64,000 nt of DNA. Source: Sva-07 sp963715285. GTDB lineage: Bacteria; Actinomycetota; Acidimicrobiia; Acidimicrobiales; Ilumatobacteraceae. The position numbers were made by a program, and so were the translations under genes. The stretch is taken from assembly GCA_963715285.1 (NCBI GenBank), contig CAVQRU010000043.1, forward strand, positions 248,001-312,000, in the 5' to 3' direction. Below are positions 51,181-59,683 of this stretch, one piece after another. How positions within the stretch are numbered: position 1 is the stretch's first letter; the number at the start of each line of letters is the position of its first letter. The notes under the pieces are model-generated. The model was not told the origin of the DNA and did not search any database. It worked only from the letters and a program-made list of their open reading frames with translations.

Positions 51181-52395
51181 GTGACCAGCCAGATCACACC
51201 GTTCGAGATCGCACCCTTGACGGCGGCGGAGGTGGCCGTCGCGAGGGCGGCGACGCCCGGATGCGCGCCCGGTGGCGTGGTCCACCTCAACCACGCGGGC
51301 TCCTCGTTGCCGCCGCAGGTGGTGCTCGACACACAGATCGGGCACCTCGAGGCGGAGGCGATGCTCGGCGGGTACGAGGCGGCGGCCGACGCTGCCGGCC
51401 GGCGTGCAGCCGTGTACGACTCGATCGCCTCGATGATCGGCGCGGACCGCTCCGAGATCGCCCGCACCGAGCACGCGACGGCCGCATGGAACAAGGCGTT
51501 CTGGTCCGTGCCGATGTCGCCGGGTCAGCACCTCGTGGTGCACGACAGCGAGTACGGAGCCAACATCGTGGCCTTCCTGGTCGCGGCCGAGCGGCGTGGC
51601 GTGGTGATCGATCGCGTCCCCAGCGACGCCAGCGGTCAGGTCGATGTCGCCGCCGTCGCCGACCGGCTCGACCGCCACGACGTGGCGCTCGTGTCGCTGA
51701 CACACGTTCCGACCAACGGTGGGCTCGTGAACCCGGCCGCCGAGGTCGGCGCGTTGACGCGGGCTGCAAGTGTTCCCTTCCTGCTCGACGCCTGTCAGTC
51801 GGTGGGTCAGCGCTGCATCGACGTCGACGAGATCGGCTGCGACCTGCTGTCGGCCACCGGACGCAAGTACCTGCGCGGCCCTCGAGGGACCGGGTTCCTC
51901 TACGTGCGCCGTTCGATGCTCGAGCGGCTCGTGCCGTCGGAGCCCGATCACCACGGCGTCGACCTCGTGGCCGGCGACCGGTACGAGTGGGCCGACGGGG
52001 CTCAGCGGTTCGAGTACTGGGAGCACGACGTGGCGGGGTGGCTCGGCCTCGGAGCGGCTGTCGACCATGCACTCGGCTGGGGCATCGATCGGATCGAGGT
52101 CACGGTGGAGCAGCAGGCGGAGCGCCTGCGGTCGATGTTGACCGACGTCGGCCTCGACGTGTACGACGGGGGAATCGAGCGTTGTGGCATCGTGACCGTG
52201 GCCAGCGACGCGATTCCGTCCGATGTGCTCCGGACGCGTCTCGCCGAGCACCGGATCAACGCGACCACGACCCCGCCGGATTCCTCGCGGTGGGACGTCG
52301 AACGTCGATCGTTGCCGGAACTGCTCCGGCTGTCGGTGCACTACACGACCACCGACGAGGAACTCACCGCCGCCGTCGAGGTGCTGGGTCGCTGA
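51181..52395 (+). CDS. class V aminotransferase-like PLP protein
   Basis: 404 residues. VVHLNHAGSSLPPQVVLDTQ, SEIARTEHATAAWNKAFWSV, VPFLLDACQSVGQRCIDVDE (PLP Asp) and LLSATGRKYLRGPRGTGFLY with the Schiff-base Lys. The GRKYLRGPRGTG loop is like ergothioneine-type and isopenicillin-epimerase-like enzymes, so C-S lyase or cyclase-like activity is possible; no egtB/egtD is adjacent. GTG 51181 follows TACGGT by 7 nt and starts 17 nt after mtr, so it may be transcribed both alone (leaderless) and from mtr. Confidence 0.8.
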   Translation: MTSQITPFEIAPLTAAEVAVARAATPGCAPGGVVHLNHAGSSLPPQVVLDTQIGHLEAEAMLGGYEAAADAAGRRAAVYDSIASMIGADRSEIARTEHATAAWNKAFWSVPMSPGQHLVVHDSEYGANIVAFLVAAERRGVVIDRVPSDASGQVDVAAVADRLDRHDVALVSLTHVPTNGGLVNPAAEVGALTRAASVPFLLDACQSVGQRCIDVDEIGCDLLSATGRKYLRGPRGTGFLYVRRSMLERLVPSEPDHHGVDLVAGDRYEWADGAQRFEYWEHDVAGWLGLGAAVDHALGWGIDRIEVTVEQQAERLRSMLTDVGLDVYDGGIERCGIVTVASDAIPSDVLRTRLAEHRINATTTPPDSSRWDVERRSLPELLRLSVHYTTTDEELTAAVEVLGR

Positions 52396-52429
52396 CGCGC
52401 ACTCGGACCCCGGGGTTTACGCTGCCCTC

Positions 52430-53725
52430 ATGGGTGTTCCGACGAAGAACTGGGCCGGCAACCAACGTTGTGTCCCGGCACAGGTCCATCAACCGCGCGT
52501 CACCGACGACGTCGCCGCGATCGTGAAGGCGGCAGCCGCCGCGGGGGAGCGGGTCAAGGTGATCGGCGGGGGCCATTCCTTCACCGACACCGCGATGACC
52601 GACGGGCATCTGCTGTCGCTCGACCTGATGAACCAGGTCCTGTCGGTGAACGGCACCGACGTCACCGTGCAGGCCGGGATCCGCCTGCGCGACCTCAACG
52701 ACCGGTTGTTCGAGCACGGACTGGCCATGCCGAACCTGGGCGACATCAACGTCCAGTCGATCGCCGGAGCCACCTCGACGGCGACACACGGAACCGGGCT
52801 GGCCTACGGCAACCTGGCGACCACGATCGTCGGCCTGGAGATCGTCACCGGCGACGGCACGATCCTGCGTGCCGACGAGCACCACGAATCCGAACTCCTG
52901 CGAGTCGCCCGGGTCGGTATCGGTGCGCTCGGCATCGTCACCGAGGTGACGCTGCGTTGCGTTCCGGCGTTCAACCTCCGAGCGGTCGAGACCATCGAAC
53001 CGCTCACCGACGTGATCGCCGACTTCGGTGGAGTGATGCGCTCGACCGACCACGTCGAGTTCTATTGGATGCCCGGTGCGCGCCGTTGTCAGGTGAAGCG
53101 CAACACCCGCACCGATGATCCCGCCCGGCCGCAACCGAAGCTTGCCTACGTCCGCGACAAGTGGATCGGTGAGAACCTGGCCTTCGGCACCGTGTGCCGG
53201 GTGGGGCGCCGATTCCCGTCGCTCGCACCGAAGGTCGCCAAGCTCGTCACCTCGGCCGCGGCCGAACGCGACATCGTCGATCGCAGCGACCGCGTCTTCT
53301 GCAGCCCGCGTCACGTGCACTTCCTCGAGATGGAGTACGGCATCCCGTTCGATGCGGTCCCCGATGCGATCGGCCGGATCGGCCGTCTGGTCGCGTCGCT
53401 GCCGTTCCCTCCGCTCTTCCCGATCGAGGTGCGTGCGTCGGCGGCCGACGACATCCCCCTGTCGACGGCGAACGGACGGGAGTCCGGCTGGATCGCCGTG
53501 CACCAGTACGTCGGCGCCCCGCACGAGGCGTACTTCCAGGGCGTCGAACAGATCATGAACGACTACAACGGACGTCCGCACTGGGGCAAGATGCACTACC
53601 AGAGCTCGTTGACCCTGGCGCACCGGTACCCGGAGTGGGACACGTTCGCCTCGTGGCGGGCGAAGCTCGACCCCGCCGGCACGTTCCGCAACGCCTACGT
53701 CGATCGCGTCCTCGGCCAGCCCTGA
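52430..53725 (+). CDS. FAD-linked aldonolactone oxidase (D-arabinono-1,4-lactone oxidase type)
   Basis: 431 residues of the VAO/PCMH family. RVKVIGGGHSFTDTAMTDGH carries His49 at the place of the covalent FAD link in gulono/arabinonolactone oxidases. INVQSIAGATSTATHGTG and LRVARVGIGALGIVTEVTLR belong to the FAD fold, and the C-terminal HWGKMHYQ is the HWGK motif of the ALO domain. It probably oxidises an aldonolactone or sugar alcohol with O2. ATG 52430 follows TACGCT by 6 nt (leaderless). Its TGA lies inside the 53721-53759 palindrome. Confidence 0.88.
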   Translation: MGVPTKNWAGNQRCVPAQVHQPRVTDDVAAIVKAAAAAGERVKVIGGGHSFTDTAMTDGHLLSLDLMNQVLSVNGTDVTVQAGIRLRDLNDRLFEHGLAMPNLGDINVQSIAGATSTATHGTGLAYGNLATTIVGLEIVTGDGTILRADEHHESELLRVARVGIGALGIVTEVTLRCVPAFNLRAVETIEPLTDVIADFGGVMRSTDHVEFYWMPGARRCQVKRNTRTDDPARPQPKLAYVRDKWIGENLAFGTVCRVGRRFPSLAPKVAKLVTSAAAERDIVDRSDRVFCSPRHVHFLEMEYGIPFDAVPDAIGRIGRLVASLPFPPLFPIEVRASAADDIPLSTANGRESGWIAVHQYVGAPHEAYFQGVEQIMNDYNGRPHWGKMHYQSSLTLAHRYPEWDTFASWRAKLDPAGTFRNAYVDRVLGQP

Positions 53726-53759
53726 TTGCAGCAGGGGTCAGACCCCTGCTGCAATCAGG
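53721..53759. terminator. 19-bp perfect palindromic bidirectional terminator containing both stop codons
   Basis: CCTGATTGCAGCAGGGGTC, A, GACCCCTGCTGCAATCAGG. TGA for the plus-strand oxidase (53723-53725) and TGA for the minus-strand protease (53755-53757) are mirror images inside the stem. Core as in the copies at 3333-3376 and 46978-47008. No U-tract follows. Confidence 0.75.
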
Positions 53760-54522
53760 GGCAGGCGCCGGTGTCGACGGGTGTGGACGGGTTCGCGTCG
53801 AGGAGGTCGGGCGGCACCCCCACGGCCCAGGCTCGATCGACGGCGTCGAGACTCCTGGCCCACACGACGCCACTCACGCCGCCGGGGAAGTGGACCATCG
53901 TGCCCGAGTCGCCCGGTTCGATCGATGCGTCGATCTCGAACCCGTCACGGAGCACCACGCCGTCACCGTAGATGTCGGTCGTGCGAACCGTGACCGCCCG
54001 GGTGATCGTGGCGTCGACGAGTTCGAGCGCGTGGTCCGCTCCCGAACCGTCATCGGTGACTGCCACGATGCCCTGGTCTCCAGCACTCGGTTCGTCGGGG
54101 CGAACGACGGCGACGGTCCCCACGGGCGCGTCGGCACGGAGGACCGCGAGATCCTGGTCGGGGTCGAAGACGACGACGTCCACCGGTGCTGCCGAACCGG
54201 TGCGATCGACCACCTCCACCCGCTCGGATCCGGCGACCACGTGCGCTGCCGTCACGACCAGTGACTCGTCGACGAGTGTGCCGATGCCCAGCCGCGTCCG
54301 CGGACCGCAACCGTCGGCGCGCACGCGCACCGTACTGTCGAGGACTGCTTCGTCGCGCACGGCGATGGTGTCGAGCGTGATGGTGTCGAGCGTGATGGTG
54401 TCGAGCGTGGTGGTGTCGAGCGTGACGGTGTCGGTGACCGCAACGGTCTCGGCGTCGTCGATGGCCGGGTTGGCGCATGCGGCGAGAACGCAGCACCCGA
54501 CGACCGCCAGTCGACGCCTCAT
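53755..54522 (-). CDS. trypsin-like serine protease lipoprotein
   Basis: 255 residues. The lipobox LAAC (Cys16) follows a short signal. A spacer of five-residue repeats TLDTT/TLDTI (residues 34-53) leads to a trypsin fold: GTLVDESLVVTAAHVVAG (His94), FDPDQDLAVLRA (Asp124) and SIEPGDSGTMVHF (Ser206), the complete triad. It has no PDZ domain. It is likely tethered to the outer face of the membrane. ATG 54522 overlaps the upstream GNAT stop by one base (TGATG); GTG 54525 is an alternative. Confidence 0.78.
   Translation of the reverse strand: MRRRLAVVGCCVLAACANPAIDDAETVAVTDTVTLDTTTLDTITLDTITLDTIAVRDEAVLDSTVRVRADGCGPRTRLGIGTLVDESLVVTAAHVVAGSERVEVVDRTGSAAPVDVVVFDPDQDLAVLRADAPVGTVAVVRPDEPSAGDQGIVAVTDDGSGADHALELVDATITRAVTVRTTDIYGDGVVLRDGFEIDASIEPGDSGTMVHFPGGVSGVVWARSLDAVDRAWAVGVPPDLLDANPSTPVDTGACP
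54364..54438. repeat. 15-bp tandem repeat x5 within the protease gene
   Basis: Three identical units GATGGTGTCGAGCGT, then GGTGGTGTCGAGCGT and a degenerate fifth. On the coding strand they give the TLDTI spacer between the lipid anchor and the protease domain. Period and T/D-rich product match the arrays in yidD and the DUF6049 gene. Confidence 0.85.
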
Positions 54523-54998
54523 CACGAGAGGTCGGTGAACGCGAGGCTCATCCAGATCGAGTCGTCCTCGACGAAGCCGTGGCGTGTGTACAGACGCCGT
54601 GCGCGGGTGTTGTGGGACTCGGTCTCGAGGAAGATCCTGGCGAGGCCGCGTCGTCGACCGTCGTCGACGAGATGGTCGATCAGCCGCCCACCGGTGCCGA
54701 CACCGGGTTCGGAGACGAACACCTCGTCGAGCACCGCTTCGAGCCCGCCCGCCTCGATCGACCAGCCCCAGGTGACCACGGCGTACGCGGCGGGACGGTC
54801 GACGATCCAGACGACACCACGATCGTCGTCGGTCAGGAGCCCGGTGAACGCGACGAGCGCGCGCTGCTCGTCGAAGGGGTGCTGGTCGAGTTCACAGAAC
54901 GTGCGGTGCATCGCCACGAGTGCGTCGAGGTCGTTCATGCCGGCCCGTCGGATCACGGAGACCGCGCCGGAGTGGGCGGGATCGGGCTGGTCGGTCAT
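54522..54998 (-). CDS. GNAT family N-acetyltransferase
   Basis: 158 residues. VIRRAGMNDLDALVAMHRTF is the first strand/helix, AVLDEVFVSEPGVGTGGRLI carries the acetyl-CoA loop, and ETESHNTRARRLYTRHGFVE is motif B. The substrate is unknown. It lies between the LLM oxidoreductase (3 nt upstream) and the protease (overlapping), so the three are probably one transcript. Confidence 0.85.
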   Translation of the reverse strand: MTDQPDPAHSGAVSVIRRAGMNDLDALVAMHRTFCELDQHPFDEQRALVAFTGLLTDDDRGVVWIVDRPAAYAVVTWGWSIEAGGLEAVLDEVFVSEPGVGTGGRLIDHLVDDGRRRGLARIFLETESHNTRARRLYTRHGFVEDDSIWMSLAFTDLS

Positions 54999-55001
54999 GC
55001 G

Positions 55002-56030
55002 TCACGGCGCCGTGCGGTCGGAGATGTCGCGGGCAATGCTGCCGTACCGTTCGAAACGCTCTGGGCTGTCGAACGCCGGGTTGTAGAACACCAGCCGGTC
55101 GACGATCCCGTCGTACTTGGCGATCAACGCATCGGCGAGATCGGACCACGTCGCTTCGGTGCAGAAGACGGCGAGATGGTCGTCCGTGATCTCGGCGGCC
55201 ATCGCGGCGAAGTCGCCGGCTTTCTGGGCGGCGCGGATCCGTGCGGTGGTCCCGTCGAAGCCCGCCTCGTCCCAGATGAAGGCGTAGTTCGGCGTCGACC
55301 CGTAGAACGACAGCGACAGCCGGGCGGCGTCCCGACTGGCCTGGATCTCCTCGTCGCTGTCGCCGACGATCGTGGTGACCGGCACGATCACGCTCACCTC
55401 GCCGATCGGTCGGCCCGACGCCTCGGCGCCGGCCGCGAGGTTGGGCAGCACGTGACGGTGGAGGTAGCCGGGCTCGCCGATCGGGTGCACGTGGACGCCG
55501 TCGGCGACCTCGCCCGCCATCCGCAGCATCCACGGGTTGACCGCGGCGATGTCGACCTTCGGATCAGCGACGTCGATCGGGCCGGGACTCCACTGCCGGT
55601 TGAGGAAGTCGAGGTCGTAGAACTCGCCGTGGTGGTCGAGCGGTTCCCCGCGGAACCCGGCGAAGCACGCCTTGACCGCGCGGACGTAGTCGCGGAAGCG
55701 CGGCCCGGGACGATCGAAGTCGACGCCGTACCGCCGAACCACGTGGGTGCGGACCTGCGTGCCGAGCCCGAGGCGGAAGTGGCCACCGGTGAGTTCCTGG
55801 AGTTCCCACGCGACCTGGGCGGTGACCATCGGGCTGCGCGGGAAGGCGACGGCGACCCCGGTCGACATCTCCAATCCGGGTGCTGCGATGGCCGCCGCAG
55901 TGACGGCGGGGTACGCGGTGCGGCCACCCTCGGTGAAGAGCATGCCGTCGAATCCGGCGTCCGCCGTCGACGTTGCCACAGCGCCCATCTCGCGCAGGGA
56001 TCTCGGAAAGGTCATCACGTCGACGCGCAT
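55002..56030 (-). CDS. LLM-class F420-dependent oxidoreductase
   Basis: 342 residues of the luciferase-like monooxygenase fold: RVDVMTFPRSLREMGAVATS, GFDGMLFTEGGRTAYPAVTA, STGVAVAFPRSPMVTAQVAW, GHFRLGLGTQVRTHVVRRYG and DFAAMAAEITDDHLAVFCTE. The pattern resembles actinobacterial F420-binding subfamilies (MSMEG_2256-like) more than FMN alkane-type ones. ATG 56030 is preferred since TACGGT (minus strand) ends 7 nt before it; the frame is open to 56078. The 320-bp gap upstream (56031-56350) shows no gene. Confidence 0.82.
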   Translation of the reverse strand: MRVDVMTFPRSLREMGAVATSTADAGFDGMLFTEGGRTAYPAVTAAAIAAPGLEMSTGVAVAFPRSPMVTAQVAWELQELTGGHFRLGLGTQVRTHVVRRYGVDFDRPGPRFRDYVRAVKACFAGFRGEPLDHHGEFYDLDFLNRQWSPGPIDVADPKVDIAAVNPWMLRMAGEVADGVHVHPIGEPGYLHRHVLPNLAAGAEASGRPIGEVSVIVPVTTIVGDSDEEIQASRDAARLSLSFYGSTPNYAFIWDEAGFDGTTARIRAAQKAGDFAAMAAEITDDHLAVFCTEATWSDLADALIAKYDGIVDRLVFYNPAFDSPERFERYGSIARDISDRTAP

Positions 56031-56350
56031 GGCGACGACCGTAATCCTGCCGCTGATGCATCCACTGCACGAGGCCATCGCGGCCGCCGCGGTTGGTCGG
56101 GGTGCAGGCTGTGGGCACCGGCCGCGCCGCGCGACGTGGCCTCACTCAGGGCCGTCCCGAGCTGCGGTGTCGTCCTGATCGACAGTGGATCCCTCCCCGT
56201 CCCCGCCGGAAGTGTCACCATGACTGCATCGTCGTGACATGGAACTGGAACATCTCTGAGTGCCGGGATGACATCTTGGCGCGCTAGACCCGTGGCGGTC
56301 CTCGAACCCGGACAGTCGGGCCGGGCCTCCGCGAGTTCACACGAGGCGGC

Positions 56351-58057
56351 ATGAACCACGACATCATCATTCGCAACGGCACCGTCGTCGACGGCACAGG
56401 GGCACCCGCCCGCCGTGCCGACGTCGGTGTCCGTGGTGACCTGATCACCGAGATCGTCGACGTCGACGACGGTGGCATCGACGGGAGGGCGGCGAGGGAG
56501 ATCGATGCCGAGGGTCGCCTCGTCACCCCCGGATTCGTCGACATCCACACCCACCTCGACGCGCAACTCGCCTGGGACCCGATCGGCACGTCGAGCTGCT
56601 GGCACGGTGTGACGAGCCAGGTGATGGGCAACTGCGGTGTCACCTTCGCGCCGTGCAAGCCCGAGGACCGCGCAACGCTCGCAGAGATGATGGAGAGCGT
56701 CGAGGACATCCCCCGGGACGCGATCCTGGAGTCACTGGCCTGGGACTGGGAGACCTATGGCGAGTACTACGACTCGATCGATCGCCTCGGCAAGGGCCTC
56801 AACACCGGCGGACTCGTGGGTCACAGCGCGTTGCGCACCTACGTGATGGGTGAGCGCGGCCTCGACGAGGCACCGGCGTCGGGCGACGACATCGGTGCGA
56901 TGGTGCGGCTGGTGGACGAGGCGATGGCGGCTGGTGCGCTCGGCGTGTCGACCAGCCGGACGCTGATGCACAAGGTGCCCGACGGGCGTCCGATCCCGGG
57001 CACGTACGCCGCGGCCGACGAACTGCTCGCGTTCGCCGAGGTGCTGCACGAGCACGGCGCCGGCATCTTCGAAGGGGCGATGCGGCTCGGTGAGCGCGAC
57101 AACGATGCGCTCGACAACACGCGCAGCGAGGTGGCGCTGATGGGCGAGATCAGCCGTCGCAGCGGTCGCCCCGTGAGTTTCGGGCTCACGCAGAGTTCCC
57201 GGCGCCCCGATCTCTACGAGCGGGTGATCGACTTCGTCAAGGACGAGAACGAATCCGGAGCCAACGTCCGGCCGCAGACCACCGCACGGGGCGTCGGCAT
57301 CCTGTTCGGGCTCGAGTCGCGGACACCGTTCGACCGGGCTCCGTCGTGGAAGGAGCTGCGCAGCGCGGTCAACGGTCGCAAGCTCCAGATGGTCCGTGAC
57401 TCGACCTTCCGGCAGATGCTGATCAGCGAGGCCGACGTGCACGGCACACCGATCGATCTCGACGGACTGTTCGTCCTGCCCGACGGTGATGCTCGCTACG
57501 ACTGCGACCGGGCGAACTCGCTGGCGTCGATCGCCGCCGAACGCGGCGTCAGCCCGGCGGCGGCGTTCATCGAACTGATCCTCGAGACCGACGGCGCGCT
57601 CGTCGCGAACATGCCGTTCCTCAACCAGGACCTCGCCGCGGTGGAGACGATGCTCGACGATCCGCTGGTCACCCTCGGCCTCGCCGACGCCGGTGCCCAC
57701 GTCGGCCAGATCATGGACGCCAGTCAGCCGACGTTCTTCCTCACCTACTGGATCCGCGAACGCGAACGCTGGAGCGTCGAGGAGGCCGTGCGTCGCCTCA
57801 CCAGCGACACCGCCGATCTCTTCGGAATTCGCAACCGTGGGCGCCTCGCGGTCGGCGCGTTCGCCGACGTGAACGTGATCGACTTCGACGGCCTGCGCCT
57901 TCCGCAGCCGGAGTACGTGAACGACCTGCCGAACGGCGCCGGGCGGTACGTGCAGGGTTCGTCGGGCTACGACTACACGCTCGTCAACGGCTACGTGTTC
58001 ATGGACCACGGGGAGCACACGGGTGCACTCGCGGGTCGGATGCTCCGGTCCAACTGA
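56351..58057 (+). CDS. N-acyl-D-amino-acid deacylase / D-aminoacylase (amidohydrolase)
   Basis: 568 residues. The TIM-barrel amidohydrolase begins DIIIRNGTVVDGTGAPARRA, with metal-binding H66-x-H68 in FVDIHTHLDAQ, C95 in GNCGVTFAPC, GGLVGHSALRTYVM, and the catalytic Asp in LADAGAHVGQIMD. The C-terminal NRGRLAVGAFADVNVIDFDG closes the composite beta domain. It hydrolyses N-acyl D-amino acids or related amides. GAGGCGGC precedes the ATG by a short distance. It pairs thematically with the D-amino-acid-type enzyme at 2.3 kb but is not linked to it. Confidence 0.85.
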   Translation: MNHDIIIRNGTVVDGTGAPARRADVGVRGDLITEIVDVDDGGIDGRAAREIDAEGRLVTPGFVDIHTHLDAQLAWDPIGTSSCWHGVTSQVMGNCGVTFAPCKPEDRATLAEMMESVEDIPRDAILESLAWDWETYGEYYDSIDRLGKGLNTGGLVGHSALRTYVMGERGLDEAPASGDDIGAMVRLVDEAMAAGALGVSTSRTLMHKVPDGRPIPGTYAAADELLAFAEVLHEHGAGIFEGAMRLGERDNDALDNTRSEVALMGEISRRSGRPVSFGLTQSSRRPDLYERVIDFVKDENESGANVRPQTTARGVGILFGLESRTPFDRAPSWKELRSAVNGRKLQMVRDSTFRQMLISEADVHGTPIDLDGLFVLPDGDARYDCDRANSLASIAAERGVSPAAAFIELILETDGALVANMPFLNQDLAAVETMLDDPLVTLGLADAGAHVGQIMDASQPTFFLTYWIRERERWSVEEAVRRLTSDTADLFGIRNRGRLAVGAFADVNVIDFDGLRLPQPEYVNDLPNGAGRYVQGSSGYDYTLVNGYVFMDHGEHTGALAGRMLRSN

Positions 58058-58140
58058 CCGACGCGCCCCTCGCTACGGTCGCACGTACACGGGCCGACCG
58101 TCACGACGACGCCGCGGCCGGCAACGACGAGGAGATGATC

Positions 58141-58923
58141 ATGACGGCAGCAGCGATTCCGGCGCTCGAGCTCGAGGTGAGGTACGCCAAGGAGTTGTTC
58201 GCCACCCTGACCCCGCTGGAGTGGTCGTCGGCGTCGGGGTGTGAGGGGTGGCGTGTCCAGGACCTCGCGCAGCACATGGCGGCGGTGTTCCAGCAGATCG
58301 CCGACGCGCCATCGATCGACGTCGGCGACTCGGGTCGGGCCGAGCCGTCCAACGAGGTGCCCGTGCAGGCCCGCAAGGACTGGACCATCGATCAGGTCGT
58401 GGCCGCCTATGACGAGTGGGCGCCGAGGGGTGTCGCTGCGCTGGCGGCGCTGCAGGAACCGCCGATGGCCGACATGGTCGTGCCGATCTCCGACCTCGGT
58501 ACGCATCCGCTCCATCTGCTCGGCAACGCGATCGTGTTCGACCACTACTGCCATCTCCGTCACGACCTGCCGGGCATCGAACGGGCGGCCGCGCTCCCGC
58601 GTGACGAGTCGACGTTGGCGGTGACCTTGGAGTGGATGCTCGCCGGCCTGCCGCAGATGTGCGCTGCTGCGCTCTCCGAGGCCCCGGCCCAGCCGGTGAA
58701 CCTCGTCTTCGAGGGCCCGGCGGGCGGCACCTGGGCGCTGACGCCGGGAGCCGACGGCTGGACGGTCACGGAGGGGGCCGACCCCGAGGCGCCGAGCATC
58801 CGGTCGACCGTGCACGACTTCGTGTCGTGGGGCACCAAGCGCTCCGACTGGCGCGACTCGACGACCGGTGACGTCGACGATCCCGACCTCGCCGTCGTGC
58901 TCGACGCGATCAACATCATCTGA
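58141..58923 (+). CDS. DinB/MDMPI-type maleylpyruvate-isomerase-family protein
   Basis: 260 residues. ELFATLTPLEWSSASGCEGW and VQDLAQHMAAVFQQI start the four-helix DinB-like bundle, and FDHYCHLRHDLPGI supplies the other His ligands of the metal site. The C-terminal half (WALTPGADGWTVTEGADPEA) is the SCP2-like domain common in actinobacterial mycothiol-dependent maleylpyruvate isomerase relatives. Together with mycothione reductase it points to mycothiol chemistry. ATG 58141 is preferred over 58135 because GAGGAG is 6 nt upstream of the former and abuts the latter. Confidence 0.75.
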   Translation: MTAAAIPALELEVRYAKELFATLTPLEWSSASGCEGWRVQDLAQHMAAVFQQIADAPSIDVGDSGRAEPSNEVPVQARKDWTIDQVVAAYDEWAPRGVAALAALQEPPMADMVVPISDLGTHPLHLLGNAIVFDHYCHLRHDLPGIERAAALPRDESTLAVTLEWMLAGLPQMCAAALSEAPAQPVNLVFEGPAGGTWALTPGADGWTVTEGADPEAPSIRSTVHDFVSWGTKRSDWRDSTTGDVDDPDLAVVLDAINII

Positions 58924-58938
58924 CGACGCTCGCCGGCA

Positions 58939-58959
58939 CGCTGCGCGTCGACCGCAGCG
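58939..58959. terminator. hairpin between convergent genes
   Basis: CGCTGCG, loop CGTCGAC, CGCAGCG: a 7-bp stem in the 55-bp gap between convergent genes. There is no U-tract, so this is a weak call. Confidence 0.35.
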
Positions 58960-58978
58960 CAGGCGAAGGCAGCGGGCG

Positions 58979-59683
58979 TCAGAGGCGGCGACGGAGTTCG
59001 ACGTAGACCTCGGCGCCGGCGAGAGCGGTCAGTTCCTCGGCCAGCGAGTCGACGACACGCTCGCTCCCGGAGTACGCCTCGGCACCTTCGGAGCGTTCGG
59101 TGCAGCACCACGCCATCGTGGTGCCGTGGGTTCCCCAGTCCGTGCGGGTCCACCGACGTACGGTCGCCGACTCACGGGTCGAGTCGATCTCCTGCCAGTC
59201 GACGCGCAACGGGAGTTGCCAACACACCGATGGCTTCCACTCGGTCGTCGAGTCTCCGGCCTCGTGTGCGGCGATGTGGAGCGCGCACCCTTCGCCGCCG
59301 GGGAACCCCGGGCGGTTGAGGAAGATGCAGGCGCCGTCGACCACTCGGGTGCAGGTTCGTTCTTCGTCACCGAACACGCCGTTCGCGCCGGTGTTCGGAT
59401 CGGGATCCTCCCGGGCGAGGGCGTGGTACTGGAACTGTCGCGGGGAGAGCATCGCGGCGTAGGCGCCGACGTTCATCGCCTCGGCCTGTCCGGCGGGGCC
59501 GTCCCCGAAGTGGGCGCCGAGTGAGCAGCAACCCTGGTTGAGCTCCGCGGCGGGTCGGTCGAGAATGCCCTTGCACCCGTTGCCGAAGAGGCACGTCCAA
59601 TTCGACTCGAGGAACTCACGCTCGAATCGCCACACCGTGTCGCCGTCGGCGATCTCGATGAGCTCGTCGCCGTCGGCGGTCAC
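58979..59683 (-). CDS. Cys-rich protein, DUF3109/YkgJ-like
   Basis: 234 residues, about 13 Cys. Clusters CLFGNGCKG, NQGCCSLGAHF, RTCTRVVDGACIFLN, GGEGCALHIAAHEAG and SVCWQLPLRVDW follow the spacing of putative metal- or Fe-S-binding DUF3109/YkgJ-type proteins. No signal peptide is present, so the Cys residues are likely ligands and not disulfides. GTG 59683 overlaps the stop of the upstream membrane protein (GTGA); the long frame to 60028 is a shadow. The function is unknown. Confidence 0.65.
   Translation of the reverse strand: MTADGDELIEIADGDTVWRFEREFLESNWTCLFGNGCKGILDRPAAELNQGCCSLGAHFGDGPAGQAEAMNVGAYAAMLSPRQFQYHALAREDPDPNTGANGVFGDEERTCTRVVDGACIFLNRPGFPGGEGCALHIAAHEAGDSTTEWKPSVCWQLPLRVDWQEIDSTRESATVRRWTRTDWGTHGTTMAWCCTERSEGAEAYSGSERVVDSLAEELTALAGAEVYVELRRRL

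Noticed and set aside
56031..56350. Possible small genes in the 320-bp gap before the deacylase
   Set aside because: The available frames have no plausible start signal or motif; only a weak TGTCAC/GTGACA dyad is visible.
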